This document shows, one piece after another, positions 1 through 6,710 of a DNA stretch of 22,722 nucleotides (positions within the stretch are counted from its first letter, which is position 1; each line of letters opens with the position of its first letter). The notes beneath the pieces are model-generated. The model saw nothing but the letters and a program-made list of their open reading frames with translations. It was not told the DNA's origin and did no database searches. Where the stretch lies: contig JAEEGN010000062.1 of NCBI GenBank assembly GCA_016280345.1, forward strand, positions 1 through 22,722, given 5' to 3'. The translations under genes were made by a program, and so were the position numbers. The DNA comes from Selenomonadaceae bacterium (GTDB taxonomy: Bacteria; Bacillota; Negativicutes; Selenomonadales; Selenomonadaceae).

Positions 1-270
1 AAATCCCCGGGCCTTGCCGGGGAGCCGGACGCCGACGACGGCGGACCGCTTCCGCCGACGCTCCTGCTCGTCATCCGGGCGCTGCAAGACGCCTGGGCGA
101 AATATGTCAAGTCCGACGAGTTCCGGGAACTGCCCGCCGACGAACTGGGGGAGGCCCGACGGGTTGCCGCCGGCAACCGCAGCTCCTCGCGGCGGCAGCG
201 GCAGATGGCGGCGGCCATTGCCTATCACGACGCGGCGCTGGCGGCCCGTGCCCCGGACGGGAAAGGGTGA
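1..270 (+). CDS. C-terminal end of an unrecognised protein (partial)
   Basis: Frame 1 is open from the first base of the window to a TGA at 268-270, giving the last 89 residues of a protein whose start lies upstream. The codons have the G/C-rich third positions of the other genes here, and a strong terminator follows 41 nt after the stop, so it looks like the real end of a plus-strand gene. The visible part has a short hydrophobic stretch (PPTLLLVIRALQDAW) followed by a charged, Arg- and Ala-rich, probably helical tail with an SSSRRQRQ stretch. I recognise no family motif and offer no function. The overlapping frame beginning at position 14 runs on into the next gene and is rejected as a shadow. 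Confidence 0.6.
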   Translation, partial: KSPGLAGEPDADDGGPLPPTLLLVIRALQDAWAKYVKSDEFRELPADELGEARRVAAGNRSSSRRQRQMAAAIAYHDAALAARAPDGKG

Positions 271-311
271 TGATCCGCGGCGCGGGACCAGGGGGAAACC
301 GGAACAGGATT

Positions 312-350
312 GGCGGCGAAAGCGTCAGGCTCTCGCCGCCTTTTCTTTTT
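312..350 (+). terminator. Intrinsic terminator after the partial first gene
   Basis: The arms GGCGGCGA (312-319) and TCGCCGCC (333-340 region) form a perfect 8-bp GC stem. Three further pairs (AGC/GCT) follow after one mismatch, with loop GTCAG, and then TTTTCTTTTT (341-350). It sits 41 nt after the TGA at 270. Confidence 0.88.
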
Positions 351-586
351 GGCGTTTTTCGGAAATCGCGGCGGCGGGTGTTTGTTCCTGCGGCATCGAC
401 GCAGGGGAAATGGGCGCATCATTCGATGGCGCTTATGCCGGGCGGCGCTGCTCTGACGCAGGCGTGGCTGACAGCTTCCCCGGAACAATGCGCGGGACCG
501 CCTCGCGGCAGCGTGGAGAACCCGGTTTCATCGCCAATTTTTATGATTTTCCCGCTTTTTATTCGCGTTTTTTCATAAAAGGGGCG
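351..586. other. Intergenic stretch without a recognisable gene
   Basis: Between the terminator and the next promoter there is no ORF with a convincing ribosome site. The only structure I see is a small hairpin at 385-409 (CCTGCG/CGCAGG core with TTC/GAA flanks) without a T-tract. The frames crossing this stretch have no family signature. Confidence 0.5.
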
Positions 587-592
587 TATAAT
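587..592 (+). promoter_or_regulatory. Probable -10 box for the envelope cluster
   Basis: A perfect TATAAT lies in an AT-rich gap, 62 nt before the ATG at 654. The matching -35 (around 562-569) is poor. Transcription would start near 599, which argues against the in-frame ATG at 600 as the start of the next gene. Confidence 0.6.
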
Positions 593-653
593 CCCGTTCA
601 TGGCAGGGACAGGATGCTTGCCGGGATTCCAGAAACAGAAAGAGGTACGGTTC

Positions 654-2051
654 ATGAAGAAACGATTCCGGGGTTTGGCGCGGCGGACACTCATCCTCCT
701 GCTGCCGCTGCTGCTGCTCCTGCAGGCGGCGGCGCTGGCGGCGGACCTTCGGGGCGTCCGGTTCGGCAGCAGCGAGGAGCGCGATCGCGTCGTCTTTGAC
801 GTTTCCGCGGCGCCCCGCTATGAGGCGAAGGCTGAACGGAACGGCCAGCGTGTCGTCGTGGATTTCGTGGGCCTGAAGGACCCGGGAAAGGTCAAGCCGG
901 TCATCAGGAGCGAGCTCATCCAGCGCGTTACCTGGCAGAAGAACGGCCAGAACCTTCGGGTGGTCTTCGATCTCAGCGAGCCGGCCGATTTCACCATCAA
1001 GGCGCTGAAAAATCCGGCCCGGGTTTTCATTGACTTCGCCAAGTTCTACGAGCGGGAGACGGATTGGGACCCCGCGCCGGGGCTGAAGGCCAAGACGTAT
1101 TTCCGCCGGGACGGGCGGGGCCTGCTGTCGGCGTTCTTCCTCGACGTCGATCCCGCGAAGTACCGGCTGGAGCCGGTGCTGGCCAACGGCGAAGTCCTGG
1201 GGCGCCAGACCGTCAAGGGCATGTCGGATGATACGCAGGCGGCGGCGGCCATCAACGCTTCTTATTTCGAGCCCAGCGGGGAATTTTCCGGCGTCGTCCG
1301 CATGGACGGTACCGTCATCGGCACGACCTATTTCACTCGCAGCGCCCTGGGCATCAAGCCCAACGGGCGGCCCTTCATCGCGCCGGTGTACTATGACGCT
1401 ACCGTCAGGATCGGCTCGGCCGCGGTGCGGGTTTCCGGCGTGAACATCGAGCGGGGCGAGAACAGCCTGATCATCTATAACCGTTACTACAACCCGACGA
1501 CGGAGACGAATCGGTTCGGCCGCGAGTTCACGGTGCAGAACGGCCGGATCACGAAGATCCAGCAGGCTAACTCGGTCATCCCCAGGGACGGCTACGTGAT
1601 CTCGGTCCACGGTTCGGCGCGGGACGCTTTCGTCCGGGCCCGTGTGGGCGACCAGGTCACGCTGACCGAGGACCTGGGGCCCCAGTGGGTGAACGTGCCC
1701 ACCATTGTCAGCGGCGGTCCGGTCCTGGTGAAGAACGGCCGTCCGCACGTGACCGTCGCGGAGGAGCAGTTCCCCGATGATATCGCGGTGGGCCGGGCGC
1801 CCCGCACCGGGCTGGCGCTGCTCCCCAACCGCCACATTCTGCTGGCGGTGGTGGACGGGCGGCAGTCCTCGTCCATCGGCTGCACGCTGGACGAGTTCGC
1901 CGAGCTGCTGGTAAAGTTCGGCGCCCGGGAGGCCATCAATTTCGATGGCGGCGGCTCCAGCGAGATGGTGATCGGCGGCCAGATCATCAACAATCCCTCG
2001 GACGGTCACGAGCGCAAGGTGGCCAACGCTTTGGCGGTCATGAAAAAATAG
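654..2051 (+). CDS. AMIN domain + phosphodiester glycosidase (NAGPA-like) exported protein
   Basis: A 465-residue exported protein. Residues 1-30 form a signal peptide (basic MKKRFRGLARR, Leu-rich core, AAALAA end). Residues about 31-130 read as an AMIN domain, a module that targets envelope proteins to peptidoglycan or the periplasm (RVVFDV, RVVVDF, LRVVFDLSEP, ARVFIDF strands). Residues about 145-462 match the phosphodiester glycosidase family related to the N-acetylglucosamine-1-phosphodiester 'uncovering enzyme'. Key signatures are AINASYF (199-205), RAPRTGLAL (381-389) and NFDGGGSSEM (429-438). Family members cleave sugar-phosphodiester links, so a role on envelope or exopolysaccharide phosphodiesters is likely, but the substrate cannot be read. 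The ATG at 654 is chosen because AGAGGT lies 7 nt upstream and it begins a clean signal peptide. First gene of the envelope cluster. Confidence 0.88.
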   Translation: MKKRFRGLARRTLILLLPLLLLLQAAALAADLRGVRFGSSEERDRVVFDVSAAPRYEAKAERNGQRVVVDFVGLKDPGKVKPVIRSELIQRVTWQKNGQNLRVVFDLSEPADFTIKALKNPARVFIDFAKFYERETDWDPAPGLKAKTYFRRDGRGLLSAFFLDVDPAKYRLEPVLANGEVLGRQTVKGMSDDTQAAAAINASYFEPSGEFSGVVRMDGTVIGTTYFTRSALGIKPNGRPFIAPVYYDATVRIGSAAVRVSGVNIERGENSLIIYNRYYNPTTETNRFGREFTVQNGRITKIQQANSVIPRDGYVISVHGSARDAFVRARVGDQVTLTEDLGPQWVNVPTIVSGGPVLVKNGRPHVTVAEEQFPDDIAVGRAPRTGLALLPNRHILLAVVDGRQSSSIGCTLDEFAELLVKFGAREAINFDGGGSSEMVIGGQIINNPSDGHERKVANALAVMKK

Positions 2052-2078
2052 GCACTAGGAATCCCGACCGAAAAGGGA

Positions 2079-2084
2079 TATAAT
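2079..2084 (+). promoter_or_regulatory. Probable internal promoter (-10 TATAAT)
   Basis: A perfect TATAAT lies in the 65-nt gap after the glycosidase gene, 32 nt before the next start. The hexamer 17 bp upstream is TAGGAA (2056-2061), a weak -35. It would let the next two genes be transcribed separately. Confidence 0.5.
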
Positions 2085-2116
2085 AGACAAGAAACGGACA
2101 GCGAGGGGGGAACGGC

Positions 2117-2413
2117 GTGCGCAGGGGTTATGTCTTGGCCGCCGGCCTGACGCTGTTGCTCCTCGTCTTCTGGTTGTTCCGGCAAAGTCAGACGGTGGAC
2201 GAGACCGCTGTCATCGGCGGCGAGGTCACCTGGGCGGTCCAGCCGGGCGACGAAGTCACGGAGGGCAGCGAGCTTGTCCGGGTGGCGGCGCTCTCCGGCG
2301 GCGAGGCGGTGGCGGCGCGCGCCCGATGGCGCGGCGTCGTCAGGGAAACGCGGGTCGCCTCCGGCGACCGCATTATGTCCGGTACGGTCATTGCCCGTAT
2401 CGAGAAAAAATGA
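2117..2413 (+). CDS. Small membrane-anchored biotin/lipoyl-like (barrel-sandwich hybrid) protein
   Basis: A 98-residue protein starting with GTG at 2117 behind GAGGGGGG (2103-2110). Residues about 5-21 form one hydrophobic segment, so the rest is anchored at the membrane and probably faces outward. The remainder carries two half-motifs typical of the biotin/lipoyl or HlyD-adaptor fold: GGEVTWAVQPGDEVTEGSELVRV (34-56; V..GD.V..G) and WRGVVRETRVASGD with SGTVIARIE (71-96). There is no modifiable lysine in an MKM-type turn, so it is probably a structural fold, not a cofactor carrier. Its stop overlaps the ribosome site of the following S55 peptidase gene, indicating translational linkage. The family assignment rests on pattern only. 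The function is unknown. Confidence 0.7.
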   Translation: MRRGYVLAAGLTLLLLVFWLFRQSQTVDETAVIGGEVTWAVQPGDEVTEGSELVRVAALSGGEAVAARARWRGVVRETRVASGDRIMSGTVIARIEKK

Positions 2414-2425
2414 GGTGAATTTCCT

Positions 2426-4624
2426 TTGCATAGATTGATGAAACGCGTTCTGGCAACTCTGGCGGCTTCGGCGGTGTTCCTTTTGGCGCCGGCCGCGACG
2501 ATGGCCATGCCGGAGATCATGCCGCTGTCTGAAGTCGAGGAGGGCATGGTGGGAACGCTCTATACCGTGGTGGACAGTTCCGGCGAGATTTCGAGCTTTG
2601 ACGCGCAGGTGCTGGGGACGATGAGCGTTTCCGACCGGACCTATATCGTGGTTCGCAGCGATGGTCCCTTTGCCGATACCACCGGCGGACTGGTGCAGGG
2701 CATGAGCGGCAGCCCGGTCTATATCGACGGCCGGCTCATCGGCGGGGCCTCCATGACGTTGACCGGCATGGACCCGCATACATTCCTGATCACGCCCATC
2801 GAGGATATGCTGGAAATCTGGAAGTTTCCCGATACGAAGAATCAGACGCGGCCGGCGGCCATCGACCTGAAGAAAGTGGCCGAGGAGCAGGCGAAGAAGG
2901 ATGAGGAAGCGGCGGAAAAGGCCGCGAAGGAAGGCGGCAAAGAGGCCGCAGCGGGAGAAGCCGCGAAGGAAGCGGCGGAAGGGCCGGACGGTGCTTCCCC
3001 GGAAAAGGCGGCGAATGCCTCCGCCGCGGGGGAGAAGGACGGGAAGGAAACGGTGAAGGCCCCGGCGGACGGCGATTCCTCTGCCGCGACGCCGGAAAAC
3101 GAGAGAGCGAAAGACGAGAACCCGGAAAGCAAGAAACCGGAAGCCGATAAACCGGATGACAGGAAACCGGATGACAGGAAACCGGAAGACAAGAAACCGG
3201 ATGACAGGAAACCGGAAGACAAGAAACCGGAAGACAGGAAACCGGAAGCCGGAAAATCCGAGCGCCGGGCGCCGGAGAAACGGGAGTATCCCTCCGCCGG
3301 ACGGGAGCCGGAGTACAAGACGACGCTGTATGCCGGCGGGTTCCAGGGACTGGCGATGGATTTCCTGCAGAAGACGCTTGCACCGCTGGGATTCAAGGCG
3401 GAGCCCGCGTTCAGCGACAACGGCGGCGCCGGCGCTTACGTCACCGATTATGACGCCGTGCTGGAGCCGGGGGAGCCGGTGGGCGCGGCGGTTATCTTCG
3501 GCGATTTTTCCCTGGCGGCGACGGGCACGGTGACGGCCGTGGACGACAACCGCATCCTGGCCTTCGGCCATCAGTTCCTGCGCCGCGGCAACGTCAACTA
3601 CTTCATGACCGACGCCACGATCTTCGGTCTGGTGACCGGTCCCACCGACGGCCGCAAGATCGCCCGGAACAACCGCATCATCGGCCGCATTAACCAGGAC
3701 CGGATGGCTGGCATCGGCGGCGTTCTCGGCACATTCCCCACGGTGGTGCCGATCCGCCTCACGGTGGAGGACAAGTCCCTGGGGCGTTCCAACAGTTACG
3801 CGGCTTCCATGGCTTACGATGAGACGCTCCTGCCGGCCCTTTCCACCGCGATTTCCTACGCGGGACTGGACCGGACCACGGATCATCTGGCCCAGAGCAC
3901 GGTCCGGGTGAACTTCTCGATTCGCACGAATGCCGTGGACAGCGGCGTCGTGGAGCGGGCCAATATGTTTTACGCGCCCGCGGACGTAGGGCAGGTGGCT
4001 TTCAACGACCTGACGCAGGCGATCGGGCTCATCTGCACCGATGCCGATCGGGAGAACGACGTGCTCGACATCAGGGTCGATATGGTCTCGGAGGCGGAAC
4101 GCCGTACCGCTTCGCTGCTGTCGGCCATTCCCGAGCCCACCGCGGCGAAGCCGGGGGAGACGGTGAATTTCAAGGTCACGCTGAAGCCCTACCGGGCGGA
4201 GAAGGTCACTTTGACGGTGCCCTTCACCGTGCCCAAGCGGCAGCAGTACGGGGCGATGCATCTGAATCTTCACGGCGGCGGGCTCATCTCGGTGGAGCAG
4301 CTCATGGCCGCGCTGCAGTCGGAAATGGGGATTCAGGAGACTTCCAGGAACGGCGGCGCGACGAAGAGTACGGCGGACCGCCTCAAGGAACTGATGGAGG
4401 CGCCGGCGAACAACGAGATCGTCATCGAGCCGGGCGGCGGTCCGGTCCCGTCGGAAAAAGAGCAGGCGGCGGCCATCCGGGAGGCGATACGCCGCCAGCA
4501 GGAGCTGGAGGAGGCCGGTGAGGCGGAGCCGGCGAAGGACGAAAAACCGGCCCAAACGAAGTTCGCCACCGATTACGTCATAGAAAACAGTATTCATGCG
4601 GTCCTGGACATCCAGCGGCCGTGA
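2426..4624 (+). CDS. SpoIVB-type peptidase S55 domain protein with permuted halves and charged linker
   Basis: A 732-residue exported protein with a TTG start at 2426 (GAGGTGA at 2412-2418, 7-nt spacing). The ATG at 2438 is too far from that site. Residues 1-28 are a signal peptide. Residues 33-130 hold the serine half of a SpoIVB/S55 domain: GMVGTLYTVV, FDAQVLG, then GMSGSPVYIDGRLIGG with predicted nucleophile S94 and an Asp 15 residues earlier (D79), as in SpoIVB. Residues about 148-300 are a Lys/Glu/Ala/Pro-rich linker that includes eight KP(E/D)xx repeats (237-276). The histidine half follows: ATGTVTAVDDNRILAFGHQF (H382) and KIARNNRIIGRINQDRMAGIGG. The C-terminal part to 732 is unassigned (beta-rich, then a charged helix). 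It probably acts as a periplasmic or surface protease or protein-interaction module. The tautomerase gene follows 22 nt later. Confidence 0.85.
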   Translation: MHRLMKRVLATLAASAVFLLAPAATMAMPEIMPLSEVEEGMVGTLYTVVDSSGEISSFDAQVLGTMSVSDRTYIVVRSDGPFADTTGGLVQGMSGSPVYIDGRLIGGASMTLTGMDPHTFLITPIEDMLEIWKFPDTKNQTRPAAIDLKKVAEEQAKKDEEAAEKAAKEGGKEAAAGEAAKEAAEGPDGASPEKAANASAAGEKDGKETVKAPADGDSSAATPENERAKDENPESKKPEADKPDDRKPDDRKPEDKKPDDRKPEDKKPEDRKPEAGKSERRAPEKREYPSAGREPEYKTTLYAGGFQGLAMDFLQKTLAPLGFKAEPAFSDNGGAGAYVTDYDAVLEPGEPVGAAVIFGDFSLAATGTVTAVDDNRILAFGHQFLRRGNVNYFMTDATIFGLVTGPTDGRKIARNNRIIGRINQDRMAGIGGVLGTFPTVVPIRLTVEDKSLGRSNSYAASMAYDETLLPALSTAISYAGLDRTTDHLAQSTVRVNFSIRTNAVDSGVVERANMFYAPADVGQVAFNDLTQAIGLICTDADRENDVLDIRVDMVSEAERRTASLLSAIPEPTAAKPGETVNFKVTLKPYRAEKVTLTVPFTVPKRQQYGAMHLNLHGGGLISVEQLMAALQSEMGIQETSRNGGATKSTADRLKELMEAPANNEIVIEPGGGPVPSEKEQAAAIREAIRRQQELEEAGEAEPAKDEKPAQTKFATDYVIENSIHAVLDIQRP
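3134..3253 (+). repeat. Eight in-frame copies of a 15-bp repeat (KPEDK/KPDDR) in the S55 gene
   Basis: Consecutive 15-nt units related to aaaccggaagacaag or aaaccggatgacagg encode KPEAD, KPDDR, KPDDR, KPEDK, KPDDR, KPEDK, KPEDR and KPEAG (residues 237-276). Several units are identical at the DNA level, so copy number could change by slippage without shifting the frame. Confidence 0.9.
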
Positions 4625-4646
4625 GATTCCGAGGAGGTCGTTCAAA

Positions 4647-4991
4647 ATGCCTTATATTGAAGCGAAACTGACGGTCACCATGGACCTGGGCAAGCGGGAG
4701 GTCCTGCAGAAGAAGCTGACGGACGCCGCGGCGGAGGCGCTGGGAAAGCCAAAGAAATTCATCATGGTGGGAATCGAGGAGCACTATCCGCTCTGGATGG
4801 CGGGCGAGAAGCTCACGAAGGGGGCCTGTGTGGCGGTCCGTCTGGTAGGGGATGCCCCGCGGGAGGCCTATGCGAACCTGACGAAGCGCATCTGCGATAT
4901 CCTGGCCCAGGAGTTCGGCATCGCGGGCACCGCCGTCTACGTGACCTATCATCCCGTGGAATCGTGGGGCTGTGACGGCCATCTTTTCTGA
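4647..4991 (+). CDS. MIF / phenylpyruvate tautomerase-like protein
   Basis: A 114-residue protein of the macrophage migration inhibitory factor branch of the tautomerase superfamily, matching the family's usual length of about 115. The start ATG at 4647 is preceded by GAGGAGGT (4631-4638) and gives MPYIEAKLTV. Removal of Met would leave Pro as N-terminal residue, the catalytic base of this superfamily. Other family features are LGKPKKFIMVGIEE (K34-region loop), the GDAPREAYANLTKRICDILAQEFGI helix and VYVTYHPVESWGCDG near the C terminus. It would interconvert keto and enol forms of small 2-oxo acids, acting in the cytoplasm because no signal peptide is seen. It lies 22 nt after the S55 gene and may be co-transcribed with it. 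The physiological substrate is unknown. Confidence 0.87.
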   Translation: MPYIEAKLTVTMDLGKREVLQKKLTDAAAEALGKPKKFIMVGIEEHYPLWMAGEKLTKGACVAVRLVGDAPREAYANLTKRICDILAQEFGIAGTAVYVTYHPVESWGCDGHLF

Positions 4992-5005
4992 CGCGTCGTT
5001 TCCGT

Positions 5006-5042
5006 CCCCCGCGGCGAGGAAAAAGATTTCCTGCCGCGGGGG
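5006..5042 (+). other. Strong GC hairpin after the tautomerase gene
   Basis: CCCCCGCGGC (5006-5015) pairs with GCCGCGGGGG (5033-5042), and an inner AGGAAA/TTTCCT stem extends it. No T-tract follows, so on its own it is not a classic terminator. It may protect the 3' end or pause RNA polymerase ahead of the terminator at 5090. Confidence 0.6.
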
Positions 5043-5089
5043 CGGGAAGCCGGGAAACGGAGAGGCCCGTGCCGCCGGAGAAAACAAAG

Positions 5090-5129
5090 AAGCCCATGCC
5101 GTTTTGCCTGGCCGGGCTTTTTTTCTTTT
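5090..5129 (+). terminator. Intrinsic terminator of the envelope cluster
   Basis: AAGCCC (5090-5095) pairs with GGGCTT (5114-5119), helped by inner GCC/GGC pairs, and is followed by TTTTTTTCTTTT to 5129. It lies about 100 nt after the tautomerase stop and just before the promoter of the chemotaxis pair. Confidence 0.75.
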
Positions 5130-5154
5130 GGGGATATGGATTTTTTCAAAAATA

Positions 5155-5163
5155 TGGTATAAT
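5155..5163 (+). promoter_or_regulatory. Extended -10 promoter for the CheY/CheX pair
   Basis: TGGTATAAT (5155-5163) is an extended -10 element in an AT-rich gap right after the terminator. The -35 region (5134-5140) is weak, as is usual for extended -10 promoters. The implied leader is about 100 nt. Confidence 0.65.
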
Positions 5164-5179
5164 GTGAACGATTAGCGAA

Positions 5180-5264
5180 TCTGCCGGCGGGCGCACGCCT
5201 GCATCCGGGCCGGACAGCGGCCGGGGCAGAGGTTTTTGACGGGAGTTCATCGCGAGGAGGCGAT
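5180..5264 (+). promoter_or_regulatory. Structured 5' leader with the ribosome site in a hairpin loop
   Basis: The leader can fold as a closed multi-branched structure: TCTGCC near 5179-5184 pairs with GGCAGA near 5226-5231 and encloses GGCG/CGCC and GGCC/GGCC stems. Next to the gene, ATCGC (5249-5253) and GCGAT (5260-5264) are perfectly complementary and place GAGGAG of the ribosome site (5254-5259) in the loop. I do not recognise a known riboswitch class. Confidence 0.4.
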
Positions 5265-5269
5265 TCACA

Positions 5270-5656
5270 TTGGAGAGAAAATTGAAGATCCTGATCACGG
5301 ACGATTCCAAGCTGCTCCGCAAGAAACTCCGGACGGAACTGGAGAATCTCGGCTGCGAAGTCATCGAGGCGGAGAACGGCAAGGAGGCCGTGTTGATTGA
5401 CCTGCAGGAAAAGCCGGACGGCGTTTTCCTCGATATCGTCATGCCTGAGGTCGGCGGCATCGAGGCGTTGCAGGTCATGCGGGAAGTTCATCCGGAAATG
5501 CCGGTCATCATGCTTTCGTCCGCCGGGACGCCCCAAAAGCTGATGGAGACCCTGAAGCTGGGCGCGCTGGATTTCATCCAGAAGCCTTACACCAGCGCCC
5601 AGATCAAGAAGGCGTTGGAGGCGATCCGGAAGAAGGTGGAGCAGGATGAACAATAG
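5270..5656 (+). CDS. CheY-like single-domain response regulator
   Basis: A 128-residue receiver domain with no output domain. It starts with TTG at 5270, 9 nt after GAGGAGG (5254-5260). All receiver landmarks are visible: the acidic pair D11-D12, phospho-acceptor D55 in FLDIVMP, S83 in IMLSSAG and K105 in IQKP. Single-domain receivers of this kind carry a phosphoryl signal from a histidine kinase such as CheA to a target such as the flagellar switch. The last 11 nt overlap the start of the CheX-like gene, so the two are translated as a unit. The overlap suggests that the downstream protein dephosphorylates or otherwise partners this regulator. No kinase gene is in the window. Confidence 0.92.
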   Translation: MERKLKILITDDSKLLRKKLRTELENLGCEVIEAENGKEAVLIDLQEKPDGVFLDIVMPEVGGIEALQVMREVHPEMPVIMLSSAGTPQKLMETLKLGALDFIQKPYTSAQIKKALEAIRKKVEQDEQ

Positions 5657-6503
5657 CCCTTACTTTGCTCAGTATCTGCTCAATAACGGCGTGATTGAAG
5701 CAGACGAACTGCAGGGACTTCTGGCGAAGAGCCTGGACGCGAAGCCTACCCTGGCCCTTCTGGCGCTCCGGGAAGGCATGATTACCGGTCAGCAGTTGGC
5801 CGAGTTCAACGTGGCCGCTGATTTCGCGGGGCAGGCGTTGGGAAAGAAGCTCCTGACAGCGGGGCAGATCGAGAAGCTGAATCAGCTTGTGCCCAGCGAC
5901 AGCCAGCGTTTCGCTCAGGTGTTGCTGGATGAAGGCCGTATGGATTGCCTGCGATTGGAGCAGCTTTTCAAGGAAAGCGACTCCTCTTCGGACCTCATCC
6001 GGGCCAGCGTCCGCCAGGTGGCCGGAGAGAGCCTGAAGGTGGAGTCGGTGGCCTACGGGGACTTCGCGGAGATCTTCATCCGCTCTTTCATCCGCTTCAT
6101 GGATACGCCGGCGGTCATCGACAACCGGGAGCCGCTTCTGGGCGACCAGGACCAGTCGCATATCGTTTCCCAGCGTCTGATCGGCGATATTTCGATGACG
6201 ACGGGCATCGTCACGGCCGATCCCATGTTCATCGAGATGGCCCGGCGGTACAGCCATGAGGACATCACGGAAATCGACGAGCTGGCCGCCGACAGCCTCA
6301 CGGAGTTCCTGAACGTCGTGAACGGCCTGTTCGCCGTCGATATGGCCCGGCAGGACCGGGACGTCGACCTCGAAGCGCCGAAGATCGAGGCGAATCGCCT
6401 GCCCGTAGGCAACCATCAGCTCCTGCTGCGCATCCATACCGCCTTCGGCTCCTTCGTGCTGGTCATCGCCAGCGACGAGTTCGTGCTGAAGGAGAAGGAT
6501 TGA
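5646..6503 (+). CDS. CheX/CheC-like phosphatase with N-terminal repeat module
   Basis: A 285-residue cytoplasmic protein. Residues about 135-285 resemble the CheC/CheX/FliY phosphatase fold. The helix DELAADSLTEFLNVVNG carries the family pattern D-x3-E-x2-N (D216, E220, N223), with a proline 22 residues later (P245), and also GDISMTTGIV and LLLRIHTAFGSFVLVIA strands. Such enzymes remove the phosphoryl group from CheY. Residues 1-115 look like four loose copies of a helix-turn-helix-like unit, L(L/x)xxGxIxxxQLxxL (about 10-27, 39-55, 66-82 and 92-109), similar in style to the N-terminal modules of type II secretion/pilus ATPases. The ATG at 5646 lies inside the upstream gene (11-nt overlap), and a terminator follows. 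The phosphatase call is good, and the N-terminal role is unknown. Confidence 0.8.
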   Translation: MNNSPYFAQYLLNNGVIEADELQGLLAKSLDAKPTLALLALREGMITGQQLAEFNVAADFAGQALGKKLLTAGQIEKLNQLVPSDSQRFAQVLLDEGRMDCLRLEQLFKESDSSSDLIRASVRQVAGESLKVESVAYGDFAEIFIRSFIRFMDTPAVIDNREPLLGDQDQSHIVSQRLIGDISMTTGIVTADPMFIEMARRYSHEDITEIDELAADSLTEFLNVVNGLFAVDMARQDRDVDLEAPKIEANRLPVGNHQLLLRIHTAFGSFVLVIASDEFVLKEKD

Positions 6504-6525
6504 GTTAATTACATAGAGGGAAAAG

Positions 6526-6561
6526 GGCCATCCTCCGCGACGGAGCGATGGTTCTTTTTTT
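6526..6561 (+). terminator. Intrinsic terminator of the CheY/CheX unit
   Basis: CCATC-CTCCG (6528-6537) pairs with CGGAG-(C)-GATGG (6541-6551), with loop CGA and one bulged C, followed by TTCTTTTTTT to 6561. It is 22 nt after the stop codon. Confidence 0.85.
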
Positions 6562-6672
6562 ATGGGCGGTAACAGGGGAACAAGCGCCCTTTGCGGGGAG
6601 CGGGGATTCGTGAAGATGATTCGCGTCCCGCGGAGCGGCATCAGGGTAGCGGATTGACGCCCGGTGACCAGT

Positions 6673-6700
6673 AAAAAAGCCTTCCCGAAAAAGGGAAGGC
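6673..6700 (-). terminator. Intrinsic terminator of the PerM-like gene
   Basis: Read on the minus strand, GCCTTCCC and GGGAAGGC form a perfect 8-bp stem with loop TTTTTC, followed by TTTTTT (plus 6673-6678). It begins 10 nt beyond the stop codon at 6711. Confidence 0.9.
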
Positions 6701-6710
6701 GGGCAAGGCT

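Noticed and set aside
573..2009. Long minus-strand frame (478 residues) opposite the glycosidase gene
   Set aside because: It is the antisense shadow of a gene with clear AMIN and NFDGGGSSEM motifs. It is Arg/His/Asp-rich, has no family motif and lacks a ribosome site.
3131..3253. CRISPR-like array in the 15-bp repeats
   Set aside because: Units are contiguous, 15 nt long, in frame and without spacers, so they are a coding minisatellite.
2006..4645. Very long minus-strand frame (879 residues) opposite the S55 gene
   Set aside because: High GC and the 15-bp repeat keep the opposite frame open. The translation is repetitive (FRFPVIRFLV) and has no domain, while the plus strand encodes a signal peptide and S55 motifs.
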